Origin: Anaerolineales bacterium UBA2200
GTDB lineage: Bacteria; Chloroflexota; Anaerolineae; UBA2200
Length of the DNA stretch: 49,802 nucleotides
Assembly: GCA_002327925.1 (NCBI GenBank)
Contig: DCVA01000015.1
Location: 1-49,802 of the forward strand
Reading direction: 5' to 3'
In this document: piece after piece, positions 17,216 through 24,789 of the stretch
Layout: the number at the start of each line of letters is the position of its first letter
Numbering within the stretch: the stretch's first letter is position 1
The notes under the pieces: model-generated
Database searches by the model: none
What the model was told of the DNA's origin: nothing
Seen by the model: only the letters and a program-made list of their open reading frames with translations
Position numbers and translations under genes: made by a program

Positions 17216-17965
17216 TCAGCCCTGCGTCGCCACCCTTGCCACGGACTCGATGGCGATGGCAGCCACGGCCGCGCCATAGTCCAGGTCGATGTTCTCCATC
17301 GTGTCCTTCCTGTCATGGTAGCCGCTGCGATTGATGTCATAGTTCTCCATAAAGAGCACGACCGGTATCCCGCAGTCGGAGAGCACCTGACCATCTGTAT
17401 TGAAGAGTGAACTGCGCGGGTCGTCGGGCAGCCTCACTTCGCCCTGGAGGCGCAAGTGTTCGGCCACGTCCGGGATGGTTTCGCCTTCGGCAATGCGCTT
17501 GCCACGACCTTTCGCCCGGCGCTCCGCACGTTTGTTCCACTCCCTGGCGTTCACGTTCCAGCACAGATTGGCCAGATGCGCCTGGCGTGCCAGTTCGAGC
17601 GAGCCACGGCCGCGCCCGGGCGAGATCTGAAAGTCGTCGAGGTCGTTCTCGCGGTTGTGGCCGATTATGTCCAGAACGTACGCGCCGACCACCCTCGTCG
17701 CGGATACGTCATGGGCCATTCCATCTCGCGACCGCACCTGCAACGTCCCCTGCAGCAGGGCCTGAGCCAGGTGGCGGGCTCCCATGCAGTCCGATGGGAA
17801 CTCCTCGCCGGTCAGATTCACCAGCCAGATATCGCGTTTTAGGCGGCCTTGCTTGGACATCTGCAAAAAGATGGGCGCTGCCTGCAACAGTGTGGCCGTG
17901 GCCGAATAGTTGTCATCGGCTCCGGCAGCGGAGAGCCGGGAGATCGCCTCCCCGTTCTGTCTCAT
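17216..17965 (-). CDS. M28 metallopeptidase, C-terminal part (frameshifted from the gene upstream)
   Basis: This frame encodes the second half of an M28 zinc aminopeptidase core: AGADDN (bridging Asp), LTGEEFPSD (catalytic Glu pair), VVGAYVLDIIGH (zinc Asp) and SGYHDRKDT (zinc His). It lacks the first zinc His and any proper N-terminus. The His (HYDTAYMED) is in the other frame, 17913-20177. The two frames overlap by 53 bases and join cleanly if one C is removed from the CCC at 17938-17940 (read on the minus strand). It is therefore one gene split by a one-base frameshift. Sequencing error, pseudogene and recoding remain possible. Confidence 0.8.
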   Translation of the reverse strand: MRQNGEAISRLSAAGADDNYSATATLLQAAPIFLQMSKQGRLKRDIWLVNLTGEEFPSDCMGARHLAQALLQGTLQVRSRDGMAHDVSATRVVGAYVLDIIGHNRENDLDDFQISPGRGRGSLELARQAHLANLCWNVNAREWNKRAERRAKGRGKRIAEGETIPDVAEHLRLQGEVRLPDDPRSSLFNTDGQVLSDCGIPVVLFMENYDINRSGYHDRKDTMENIDLDYGAAVAAIAIESVARVATQG

Positions 17966-20177
17966 AGGCGTCCTCCATATACGCCGTGTCGTAGTGGTCG
18001 GCCATGACCACAGCCTCGCTGTGGTTCTTGCCCGGGATGATCATCAGCAGGTCGCGCTCGTATGTGTGGCCTTCGTGGTTAAGCTTCCATCCTCCGAACA
18101 CGGAAAAGTCAAAGTCAGTCTCCCAGTGAAAGGGTAACTCTCCACAAACTGCCTGACCCACGAGACCTGCGTCGGAGATCATCGTCTCGTAGCGTTCGAG
18201 AAGGTAGTCGCCGAGTTGCTCCAGGTCGCGGGTGCAGTGGGGCAGGTGCGTCATCGTGGCGGCGTCGGTGACGCAGTCGGCGTTATCCTTGTTGACATAG
18301 CTGCCCATCGCCAGATGGCGGATGTCCTCCCACCAGGCCATTTCGAAGCGGCGAGTGGCGGTCTGGCCATACGTCAGCGCGGTGGGCAGGGTGTCCGGGG
18401 GCGGGACGCCGGGCAGGGACGTGTGCGGTCTGGCGGACCGGGTGGGTTCCAGACAATGCTCGAGAAACGCCTGGAGTTTGCGTCCTTCCTCCTTGTTCTC
18501 TGCCTTGTCCGGCAGGGATTCGAGCCAGGGTTCGAGAGCCTGGCGCTCTGCCAGCCGCAGCACCTGGCGGGCGAGACTGCGCGACATGGGCTTCTGGTCG
18601 GTTCGGCGCCAGGTATCCAGAAGCCGCAGAATGTTCAGGGAGGTTTGATTGGCATAGCGCTCCTCTGGTCCCAGATGCCGAAAGTTGCGCAGTGCCCAGA
18701 GCCAGGGCTCGCGCTGCAGAATGCGCGGCCATAGCTCGACCGGATGGGCCAGGTCAGGTTTGTCCGGGATGTACGCGGTCAGGTAGCCCAGTGGAGCGTC
18801 GCCCATCACCCGTGCCTGCCTGTCCGCCTCATTCCAGTACGCCACCAGCGGCCTCTGCCAGTAGACCTCGTGGCGGCCAACGCGCATGGCCGGAAACTGG
18901 AAGCGGTAGCGGAAGGATCCGCCTTGGGCCACAGTTCTGGCTGCGTGCTCTAACCCGGCGCGGTCAGCGTTTGGCCCATCCAGAACCAGGTGAGAGCCTG
19001 AGGTCCAAAGCTGGCAGTTCCTCGCCATGGGCTTTCCGTACAGCCCCATGTCGTCGAGGCTGGTGCCGAACAGAACCTTGGCCAGGTCGTCTTCAATCGT
19101 GCTCAGCACCACCTCATCCTCATAGCGACGAACCCGGTCCCAGCGGTTGGTGCGGCGATAGGTGTTCAGCAGGAGCTTTTGTACTTCTGCCGACTTGAAG
19201 TCAGCACCCGACTCCGAAAACCAGCCGGACTGGGGTACCTTGAGGCCATCAGACCCTCCCCGCCGCGCCGCCATGCGCTGCAGGGGAACCTGCATGGCCA
19301 GCGGGAGCTCTTCCTGTAGCTTGTGGTAGATGGGAATGCCCCAGAAGACGAGGCTGCCGGGGAAAGGGAGAAGGGCCAGTTGCCCGTCCAGATAGCGCCG
19401 GCGTACCTCGGCGGGCAGACTGGCGAATGGCCGGAACGTGAGCAGATAGCGCACTTCTTCCGGCTCATCTTCGCGCCAGAGGAGGGGAGCTGTCCAGGAG
19501 GGCAGCGGGTCCACGGGCCAGTAGGGAAATCTGGGATCTTGCTCTGAAGGCAGAATGCGAAAGCCAACGGAGCGCATGCTGCGTCCGGGGGCGGCCGGGG
19601 CCCCACAGGCCGTGGACAACAGCCGGGCCAGGAAATCGAGCCCTTCCTGGCCGGGGAGTTCCTTGTCCGGCGCGGAGTAGAAGCTACGCCAGAACGCTCG
19701 CTCAGGGCCTTGCTCGCTGCCGCCAAAGTAGGTCCAGCGCACCCGCGCCTTGTCGTCCTGAGTGCGGGAGAGGGCCAGAGGCAGAAGCGTGACGTACTTT
19801 TCGTGAGGCAGCTGTCCCGCGCGCGATGCCAGCTCCGGCGGCCAGTAAGGATTGTCGACCAGGTTGCGGCGCTGATGGCCAGCGATGCGGTAGGCTGGCT
19901 CTCCCTGACCCAGCTCGACCAGCTCATCCAACACCTGCCGGGCCACACTGACAAGGCCGGGCTGCAGCTCGATCTGCTCCTCCATCTCGGTGATGTGCCA
20001 GCCAAATAGGTCATCTTCGGAGAAGAGGTGGGGATCTCCCTCGCCGTAGGGGCGCTTGCCCAGCCGCGGCGGGGGCATGAACTCTGAATAGGCGGACAGC
20101 GGAAAGCTACCTTCGCCGCGAAACCAGGGGTAACCAGCCAGCAGCTCGCGCCAACCTCGTTCATGCGTCTTGCTCAT
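17913..20177 (-). CDS. M28 family metallopeptidase, N-terminal part with large unrecognised domain (frameshifted)
   Basis: The 754-residue product starts at ATG 20177 behind AGGAGG and ends prematurely soon after the first M28 zinc motif, MADHYDTAYMED. About 700 residues before that have no signal peptide and no domain I recognise; they contain many Trp/Tyr and an Arg/Glu-rich stretch. Without the shift the gene would run to 17216 and encode roughly 985 residues, far larger than typical M28 aminopeptidases (300-550). Only the joined protein has all five zinc-site residues. Its promoter is divergent from threonine synthase. Confidence 0.8.
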   Translation of the reverse strand: MSKTHERGWRELLAGYPWFRGEGSFPLSAYSEFMPPPRLGKRPYGEGDPHLFSEDDLFGWHITEMEEQIELQPGLVSVARQVLDELVELGQGEPAYRIAGHQRRNLVDNPYWPPELASRAGQLPHEKYVTLLPLALSRTQDDKARVRWTYFGGSEQGPERAFWRSFYSAPDKELPGQEGLDFLARLLSTACGAPAAPGRSMRSVGFRILPSEQDPRFPYWPVDPLPSWTAPLLWREDEPEEVRYLLTFRPFASLPAEVRRRYLDGQLALLPFPGSLVFWGIPIYHKLQEELPLAMQVPLQRMAARRGGSDGLKVPQSGWFSESGADFKSAEVQKLLLNTYRRTNRWDRVRRYEDEVVLSTIEDDLAKVLFGTSLDDMGLYGKPMARNCQLWTSGSHLVLDGPNADRAGLEHAARTVAQGGSFRYRFQFPAMRVGRHEVYWQRPLVAYWNEADRQARVMGDAPLGYLTAYIPDKPDLAHPVELWPRILQREPWLWALRNFRHLGPEERYANQTSLNILRLLDTWRRTDQKPMSRSLARQVLRLAERQALEPWLESLPDKAENKEEGRKLQAFLEHCLEPTRSARPHTSLPGVPPPDTLPTALTYGQTATRRFEMAWWEDIRHLAMGSYVNKDNADCVTDAATMTHLPHCTRDLEQLGDYLLERYETMISDAGLVGQAVCGELPFHWETDFDFSVFGGWKLNHEGHTYERDLLMIIPGKNHSEAVVMADHYDTAYMEDAYETERGGDLPALRCRSR

Positions 20178-20206
20178 GGGCAGGCCTCCTGCGCACGGAT
20201 AGCACC

Positions 20207-20235
20207 ACGATAGCACGCTATGGGGCCGATGTCAA
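20207..20235 (-). promoter_or_regulatory. Promoter of the M28 peptidase gene
   Basis: Minus strand: consensus TTGACA, 17 bp, TATCGT, about 30 bases before the ATG at 20177. Confidence 0.6.
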
Positions 20236-20276
20236 CCAGCCGGGCGGAAAGCGTCGGGTGTGGGACCGCGTCATGC

Positions 20277-20305
20277 TTGGCTGGCCGTAGCGGCTATGCT
20301 AGAAT
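20277..20305 (+). promoter_or_regulatory. Promoter of threonine synthase
   Basis: TTGGCT, 17 bp, TAGAAT with a TG two bases before the -10. It sits about 50 bases before the ATG at 20358. Confidence 0.6.
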
Positions 20306-20357
20306 ACCCGAACAGGCCCTCGACGCCCTGAGTGAGGGCAGAGGGGGGAGGAGGCAT

Positions 20358-21449
20358 ATGCGGCTGTTGTGTTCGCTGTGCAAACGGGAATACGCTGCAG
20401 ACACCTTTGCCTGGCGATGCGATTGCGGAGGCGTTTTCGAGCTGGTCGAGGCGGCACCCTTCGACGTCACGGCCCTCCGTAGAGCCGACAGGACACTCTG
20501 GCGCTACCGGTCGATGCTGCCCCCGGTCGATGAGGCGCGCGTCACATCGCTGGGCGAAGGCGGCACTCCGCTCGTGGATGCTCGTCTCTCTGGTGTGGGC
20601 GTGTTGTGCAAACTGGAGTTCCTTGCCCCGAGCGGGTCTTTCAAGGACAGGGGGTCGGCAGTCCTGGTCAGCGCGCTGCGTCAGATGGGCATCACCGACG
20701 TGGTGGAGGATTCCTCAGGCAACGCTGCCGCGTCTCTGGCGGCCTACTGCGCTCGTGCGGGCATCCACGCGCGTATCTTCGCTCCGGCCCATACGTCGCA
20801 GGCCAAACTCAAGCAAATATCTGTCTATGGCGCGGAACTGGTCGAGGTGGAGGGTCCGCGCGAGAACGCGGCCCTGGCGGCGCAGGAGGCAGCGGCGGAG
20901 GGCGTCTACTACGCCAGCCACAACTACAACCCGCTGTTTCTGGAGGGTACCAAGACCTACGCCTATGAGCTGTGGGAGCAGCTCGGCCGCGCCCCGGATA
21001 ACCTGATCATTCCCGTTGGCAGCGGGGGTCTGCTGCTCGGTGCGTATCGCGGATTCCGGGATCTCCGTCAGGCCGGGCTGATCGCGGAATTGCCCCGGCT
21101 GTATGCCGTGCAGGCCCGAGCCTGCGCTCCGCTCTTTGAGGCCTTTCAACTGGGTCTGGAGGACGCCCCGCCGGTGGCGCCCGGAGTGACTGCCGCAGAG
21201 GGTATCCGCATAGCGCGTCCTGTGCGCGGGAGGCAGGTGCTGAGAGCCATCCGTGAGACAGGCGGGGCTGTGATTGCTGTGGAGGAGCAAGAGATCCAGG
21301 AGGCGCGCGACCTCCTCGCGCGGCAGGGTCTCTACGTCGAGCCCAGCTCAGCCGCCGCGGCTGCGGCCCTGCGCCATCTGGCATCGCGGATCGGATTAGA
21401 GGACAGGACTGCGCTGGCGCTGACGGGGAGTGGGTTGAAGAGTGGGTGA
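20358..21449 (+). CDS. thrC: Threonine synthase (PLP fold type II)
   Basis: A 363-residue PLP enzyme converting O-phosphohomoserine to threonine. An N-terminal zinc ribbon (Cys5, 8, 21, 23) precedes the fold-type-II core. The PLP lysine is Lys96 in SGSFKDRGS, and VEDSSGNAAASLA and PVGSGGLLLG are the cofactor-phosphate loops. The start at 20358 is fixed by a GGGGGGAGGAGG ribosome site immediately upstream; a longer in-frame start at 20220 would begin upstream of the promoter. It is monocistronic, with the tRNA operon pointing toward its 3' end. A cysteate- or diaminopropionate-type relative is less likely. Confidence 0.87.
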   Translation: MRLLCSLCKREYAADTFAWRCDCGGVFELVEAAPFDVTALRRADRTLWRYRSMLPPVDEARVTSLGEGGTPLVDARLSGVGVLCKLEFLAPSGSFKDRGSAVLVSALRQMGITDVVEDSSGNAAASLAAYCARAGIHARIFAPAHTSQAKLKQISVYGAELVEVEGPRENAALAAQEAAAEGVYYASHNYNPLFLEGTKTYAYELWEQLGRAPDNLIIPVGSGGLLLGAYRGFRDLRQAGLIAELPRLYAVQARACAPLFEAFQLGLEDAPPVAPGVTAAEGIRIARPVRGRQVLRAIRETGGAVIAVEEQEIQEARDLLARQGLYVEPSSAAAAAALRHLASRIGLEDRTALALTGSGLKSG

Positions 21450-21528
21450 GTCGCAGGCTTCAGGGACCGGAGGCTGTTGCACCGGACGTGGACGTGATTG
21501 GGAGACTCGCCACCAGCTCTCTCGACAG

Positions 21529-21611
21529 TAGGGCGGGAGGGACTCGAACCCTCATGGACTCACATCCAGCGGATTTTAAGTCCGCAGCGTCTGCCATTTC
21601 GCCACCGCCCC
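21529..21611 (-). tRNA. tRNA-Leu (anticodon TAA)
   Basis: An 83-nt class II tRNA with a long variable arm. Acceptor GGGGCGG pairs with CCGCCCT (first pair G:T); the anticodon stem GCGGA/TCCGC holds loop CTTAAAA. It is the last tRNA of the minus-strand operon. Confidence 0.93.
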
Positions 21612-21625
21612 CAGACTAAACAAAG

Positions 21626-21652
21626 GGCTGATAGCGGTTGCCGCTATCAGCC
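21626..21652 (-). other. Perfect 12-bp hairpin between tRNA-Cys and tRNA-Leu
   Basis: GGCTGATAGCGG and CCGCTATCAGCC flank a 3-nt loop. On the transcribed minus strand it is followed by a T-rich run (CTTTGTTTAG). It could attenuate transcription before tRNA-Leu or serve as an RNase processing site. Confidence 0.6.
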
Positions 21653-21661
21653 ACTCTACAG

Positions 21662-21733
21662 AGGCGACGGCCGGAATTGAACCGGCGATCGGGATTTTGC
21701 AGACCCCTGCCTTGACCACTTGGCTACGTCGCC
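21662..21733 (-). tRNA. tRNA-Cys (anticodon GCA)
   Basis: 72 nt: acceptor GGCGACG/CGTCGCC, anticodon loop CTGCAAA, T loop TTCAATT. No CCA is encoded. Confidence 0.94.
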
Positions 21734-21795
21734 CAGCACTTCCTACCTCGCGGCCCGACTCCAAACGAGCGCAATCGGGGCTGGGAAGCAAATGG

Positions 21796-21867
21796 AGCGG
21801 AAGACGGGATTCGAACCCGCGACCCTCTCCTTGGCAAGGAGATGCTCTACCGCTGAGCCACTTCCGC
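21796..21867 (-). tRNA. tRNA-Gly (anticodon GCC)
   Basis: 72 nt: acceptor GCGGAAG/CTTCCGC, anticodon stem CTCCT/AGGAG around loop TGCCA, T loop TTCGAAT. No CCA is encoded. Confidence 0.94.
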
Positions 21868-21872
21868 CCGAG

Positions 21873-21945
21873 TGCCGAGGCCCAGAATTGAACTGGGGAC
21901 ACCTTGATTTTCAGTCAAGTGCTCTACCATCTGAGCTACCTCGGC
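21873..21945 (-). tRNA. tRNA-Phe (anticodon GAA)
   Basis: 73 nt: acceptor GCCGAGG/CCTCGGC, anticodon stem TTGA/TCAA around CTGAAAA, T loop TTCAATT. It is the first tRNA in the transcript; the Gly gene starts 5 bases beyond its 3' end. Confidence 0.94.
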
Positions 21946-21969
21946 AGGTCACAGCCAAACGCACGGGAG

Positions 21970-21998
21970 ATTCTATACTATCTTGCCCGCCTTGTCAA
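21970..21998 (-). promoter_or_regulatory. Promoter of the Phe-Gly-Cys-Leu tRNA operon
   Basis: Minus strand: consensus TTGACA, 17 bp, TAGAAT, about 25 bases upstream of mature tRNA-Phe. Confidence 0.8.
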
Positions 21999-22014
21999 AA
22001 CAGCGTCGCCCCTG

Positions 22015-22452
22015 CTAACGGCCCGACCTCTCCAACTCCAGATTGTGCTCCAGAGAACCGCCAAGCTGGTCCATCCTGGCCGCGTCGAGCGTCGCTGCGA
22101 ATTGCCGCTGGGCGTCGGCAAGCACCCGGTGGACAGGGCAGGTCGGCTGGTTGCCGCAAGTGTCCCGGATGTCCAGGCAACGGTTCATCGCCAGAGGACC
22201 CTGCAACGCTTCCACTACTTGCAGCAGGGAGATCTCTGACGCAGAGCGGGCCAGACGGAAGCCGCCCTTGGCGCCACGGTGCGAGCGCACAATCCCTGCC
22301 TTGGTCAGATCCTGAAAGATCTTGGCCAGATAGGTCTCGGGAATGCCTCGCTTTTCCGCAATCTCGTGGAGCAAAGTGATCTTTTCCAAGGGCTGTGTGG
22401 CTAGGTAGAGGACGCCTTGTATGCCATAGTCCGTTCCTCTGGTGATCTTCAA
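22015..22452 (-). CDS. Rrf2-family transcriptional regulator with Fe-S cysteines
   Basis: A 145-residue winged-helix regulator of the IscR/NsrR/Rrf2 family. The N-terminal HTH spans about 1-80 (ETYLAKIFQDLTKAGIV recognition region). Three cysteines, Cys92, Cys99 and Cys105, match the position and approximate spacing of the [2Fe-2S] ligands of IscR (92/98/104), so it probably senses redox, iron-sulfur status or NO. Translation starts at TTG 22452 with an AAAGGGG site ten bases upstream. It is divergent from the Lrp-receiver gene, and their promoters share the 208-base space between them, so it may control that operon as well as itself. Confidence 0.9.
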   Translation of the reverse strand: MKITRGTDYGIQGVLYLATQPLEKITLLHEIAEKRGIPETYLAKIFQDLTKAGIVRSHRGAKGGFRLARSASEISLLQVVEALQGPLAMNRCLDIRDTCGNQPTCPVHRVLADAQRQFAATLDAARMDQLGGSLEHNLELERSGR

Positions 22453-22491
22453 TGTGGTTCAGCCCCTTTCTGTCGAGATTCAGCAAGGGTC

Positions 22492-22520
22492 ATTATAGCA
22501 GAATAGTCAACGGATGACAA
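22492..22520 (-). promoter_or_regulatory. Promoter of the Rrf2 regulator gene
   Basis: Minus strand: TTGTCA, 17 bp, TATAAT. A small inverted repeat (GTCA-N5-TGAC, 22507-22519) overlaps the -35 and could be part of an autoregulatory site. Confidence 0.7.
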
Positions 22521-22605
22521 CAGGAAGACGAACAAGCGCAGTATCAGTCGTGACGGAGGCAGTCGCCCCGCTAGTGGACGATAAAAGCAGCAATATAGGT
22601 GGGAC

Positions 22606-22634
22606 TTGACGAAAATCGCAAAGTATGCTATATT
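22606..22634 (+). promoter_or_regulatory. Promoter of the Lrp-receiver/NuoEF operon
   Basis: TTGACG, 17 bp, TATATT with TG two bases before the -10. Transcription would start near 22641, which rules out the in-frame ATG at 22625 as a start codon. Confidence 0.75.
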
Positions 22635-22660
22635 TGGCTACGAATATGGGAGAGCAACGA

Positions 22661-23497
22661 GTGATCGCAACGATTGACGCAATTGACCGACAGATCATCG
22701 CCCTGCTGCAGGTGGACGGGCGTGTTTCAAATGTGGATATAGCCCGTAACATTGGCGTTGCGGAAGGTACCATCCGGAAACGCATCGAGCGCCTGCTCGG
22801 CGAGGGTCTGATCCGGGTTGTCGCGATCCCGGACGTCGATAAGCTCGGGATCGACGTTGAGACGATGATTATGCTCAAGGTGGACCTCGGTCAGGCCAAA
22901 CGCGCTGGCGAAGCCCTCGCTGCCATGCCCGAGGTGCGCAGTGTGCGGTATACCACGGGTGAGTACGACCTCATCATCGAAGTAGTACTCCCGTCCGACG
23001 ACGACCTTCTGGCCTTCCTTACCGGTCGCCTGGCGGCGTTGCCTGGAGTCCGCGCCACGGCCACTTCCCACGTGCTCAAGAACGTCAAGCGGAGCTGCGA
23101 TTGGCTCCTTCCCCGCGAGGGGCCGCAGCACATCCTGATCGTTGACGATGATCCCGATTTCGTGGAGATTGGCCGCATGGTGCTGGAGGGGGCTGGATAT
23201 CGAGTCACTTCGGCAGCGAGCGGCGACGAGGGGCTGACGGCCATGCGCCGGCAGCAACCCGACCTGGTGATTCTTGACGTGATGATGAAGGGGGTGCTGG
23301 ATGGTGTCAGCGCCAGCCGGCGAATGAAGGCCGAACATGGTCTGGCTCGCACACCAATCCTGATGATCTCCTCCATCACTGGCTCTGAGTATGCAGGCAT
23401 GTTCCCGACAGACGAGTTCATCCCGGTCGACAATTTCCTGTCCAAGCCGGTCAGCCCGGAGCGGTTGCTTTCCGAGATTCGTCGGCTTCTGCCCTGA
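22661..23497 (+). CDS. Lrp/AsnC-type regulator fused to a C-terminal receiver domain
   Basis: A 278-residue fusion. Residues about 5-55 are an AsnC/Lrp helix-turn-helix (IDRQIIALLQVDGRVSN, then VAEGTIRKRIERL), about 60-140 the RAM ligand/oligomer domain (VRSVRYTTGEYDLIIEV) and about 155-278 a receiver domain with phospho-acceptor Asp206 in ILDVMMKGVLDG and switch Lys in LSKPV. Receivers normally sit at the N-terminus, and Lrp proteins normally sense amino acids, so the combination is unusual. GTG 22661 is chosen because GGGAGAG lies six bases upstream; ATG 22646 is the alternative. It heads a run of receiver and NuoEF genes whose receivers share its odd signature. Confidence 0.85.
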   Translation: MIATIDAIDRQIIALLQVDGRVSNVDIARNIGVAEGTIRKRIERLLGEGLIRVVAIPDVDKLGIDVETMIMLKVDLGQAKRAGEALAAMPEVRSVRYTTGEYDLIIEVVLPSDDDLLAFLTGRLAALPGVRATATSHVLKNVKRSCDWLLPREGPQHILIVDDDPDFVEIGRMVLEGAGYRVTSAASGDEGLTAMRRQQPDLVILDVMMKGVLDGVSASRRMKAEHGLARTPILMISSITGSEYAGMFPTDEFIPVDNFLSKPVSPERLLSEIRRLLP

Positions 23498-23533
23498 GCT
23501 GAGAGAGACGAGCCGTTACAAAGGAGGTTCCTG

Positions 23534-23911
23534 ATGGCACACGTTTTCGTAGTAGACGACGATCCCGATTTTGTGGAGATCACGCGCACGATTCTGCAGG
23601 CGAATGGTTACCGCGTCAGCACGGCTTCTAATGGTGACCAGGCCCTGCCAGCGATGCGCCAGGATGTCCCGGATCTTGTACTGCTGGATGTGATGATGTC
23701 CAGTGTGCTCGATGGGGTGAACCTCAGCCATGAGATGCATGCTGACCAGGCGCTACGGCAAGTGCCCATCATTATGATCTCATCCATCGCTGAGAGTCCC
23801 TCCGCAGGGATGTTCCCAACCGACGAATACATCCCCATCGATGCCTGGATCACCAAGCCGGTCCAACCCAACGACCTCCTCAAGAAGGTTGCCGAGTTCT
23901 TGAGGAAGTAG
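23534..23911 (+). CDS. Single-domain response regulator (receiver B of the cluster)
   Basis: A 125-residue stand-alone receiver. The acidic pocket is D8-D9-D10, the phospho-acceptor Asp52 (LLDVMMSSVLDG), the switch Ser83/84 and Lys108 (ITKPV). The beta3-alpha3 loop is one residue longer than in CheY and lacks the usual Pro. An extended FPTDEYIPID block precedes the Lys. No output domain is present, so it must signal by protein contact or phosphotransfer. AAAGGAGG precedes the ATG. It lies 36 bases after the Lrp-receiver gene and 9 before the next receiver. Confidence 0.9.
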   Translation: MAHVFVVDDDPDFVEITRTILQANGYRVSTASNGDQALPAMRQDVPDLVLLDVMMSSVLDGVNLSHEMHADQALRQVPIIMISSIAESPSAGMFPTDEYIPIDAWITKPVQPNDLLKKVAEFLRK

Positions 23912-23920
23912 GAGGCGGCC

Positions 23921-24340
23921 ATGTCGTCTGCCGGAAAGATCCTTGTAGTCGACGATGATCCGGATTTTGTGGAGTACACGCGCATTGTGCTCGAATCCCA
24001 GGGCTACCAGGTCCGCACCGCCTCCACGGTAGATCTGGCACTGAGTCTGATGCGCGAGGAAAGACCAGATGTAGCGCTGCTCGACGTGATGATGTCCTAT
24101 GTGCTGGATGGCCTCACCCTGACGCGCCAGATGCGCGATGACCCGGAGCTGAGCAAGATCCCGGTCATCATGATCTCCGCCATCGTGAGCAAAGAGGAGG
24201 CGGGTGCTTTCCCCGCCGACGCGGACCTGTCAATACACGCTTTTCTCACCAAGCCAGTGGATCCCATCGACCTGCTTGAACAGGTCGGAGCGCTCGTGCA
24301 TCCCATTCAGGTTGACCCGGCAAAAGAGGAGGAATCATGA
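23921..24340 (+). CDS. Single-domain response regulator (receiver C)
   Basis: A 139-residue receiver with DDDPDFVE at 11-18, phospho-acceptor Asp55 (LLDVMMSYVLDG) and the LTKPVDP switch-Lys region. It is the most divergent of the four: the FPTDEYI block reads FPADADLSIHAF. A short acidic tail (about 128-139) follows. Its stop overlaps the NuoE start by 4 bases (ATGA), which couples its translation directly to the electron-transfer subunit and suggests they work in one complex or pathway. Confidence 0.88.
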   Translation: MSSAGKILVVDDDPDFVEYTRIVLESQGYQVRTASTVDLALSLMREERPDVALLDVMMSYVLDGLTLTRQMRDDPELSKIPVIMISAIVSKEEAGAFPADADLSIHAFLTKPVDPIDLLEQVGALVHPIQVDPAKEEES

Positions 24341-24789
24341 CCCAGGTTCAGATCCGCGATCCCGCCGCACGTTCCAGGCTGCTCACGGCCCTCTACATCG
24401 TCCAGGAGCAGTATGGCTACTTAACGCCAGAGGCCATCGAACGTGTGGCCGAGAGGCTTGGGCTCTCGACTACGGAAGTCTATTCCATGGCCAGTTTCTA
24501 CAGTCTCTACCGCACGGAAAAGACCGGTCGTTACGTGCTGCAGGTCTGCGATGGACTATCCTGCCACCTCGTAGGCGGAGCCGAACGGCTGGTTGATTAC
24601 CTGTCACAGCGACTCGGGATCAGCCCCGGCGAGACCACCCCCGATGGCCTTTTCACGCTTGAGACGGTGCAGTGCCTGGCCTCATGCGGCACCTCCCCTG
24701 CCATCCGCGTGAACGATGCACTGTACGAGAACATGACGGCGGAGAAGATGGACGAACTACTGGAGACGTTGAGGGGGTATCATGTATGA
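24337..24789 (+). CDS. NuoE-like [2Fe-2S] subunit (24 kDa family)
   Basis: A 150-residue thioredoxin-like [2Fe-2S] protein of the NuoE/HndA/HydC family. The N-terminal helical domain (about 5-60) has the family's LYIVQEQYGYLT and VYSMASFYSLY. Cluster ligands are Cys71 and Cys76 (C-x4-C) and Cys113 and Cys117 (C-x3-C). In complex I, NAD-linked hydrogenases and formate dehydrogenases it partners NuoF and relays electrons from FMN. It overlaps receiver C by 4 bases and NuoF by 8. No other complex I or hydrogenase subunit is in the window. Confidence 0.92.
   Translation: MTQVQIRDPAARSRLLTALYIVQEQYGYLTPEAIERVAERLGLSTTEVYSMASFYSLYRTEKTGRYVLQVCDGLSCHLVGGAERLVDYLSQRLGISPGETTPDGLFTLETVQCLASCGTSPAIRVNDALYENMTAEKMDELLETLRGYHV

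Noticed and set aside
22625..22660. Upstream in-frame start of the Lrp-receiver gene
   Set aside because: The ATG at 22625 lies inside the promoter -10 region, so it cannot be on the transcript.
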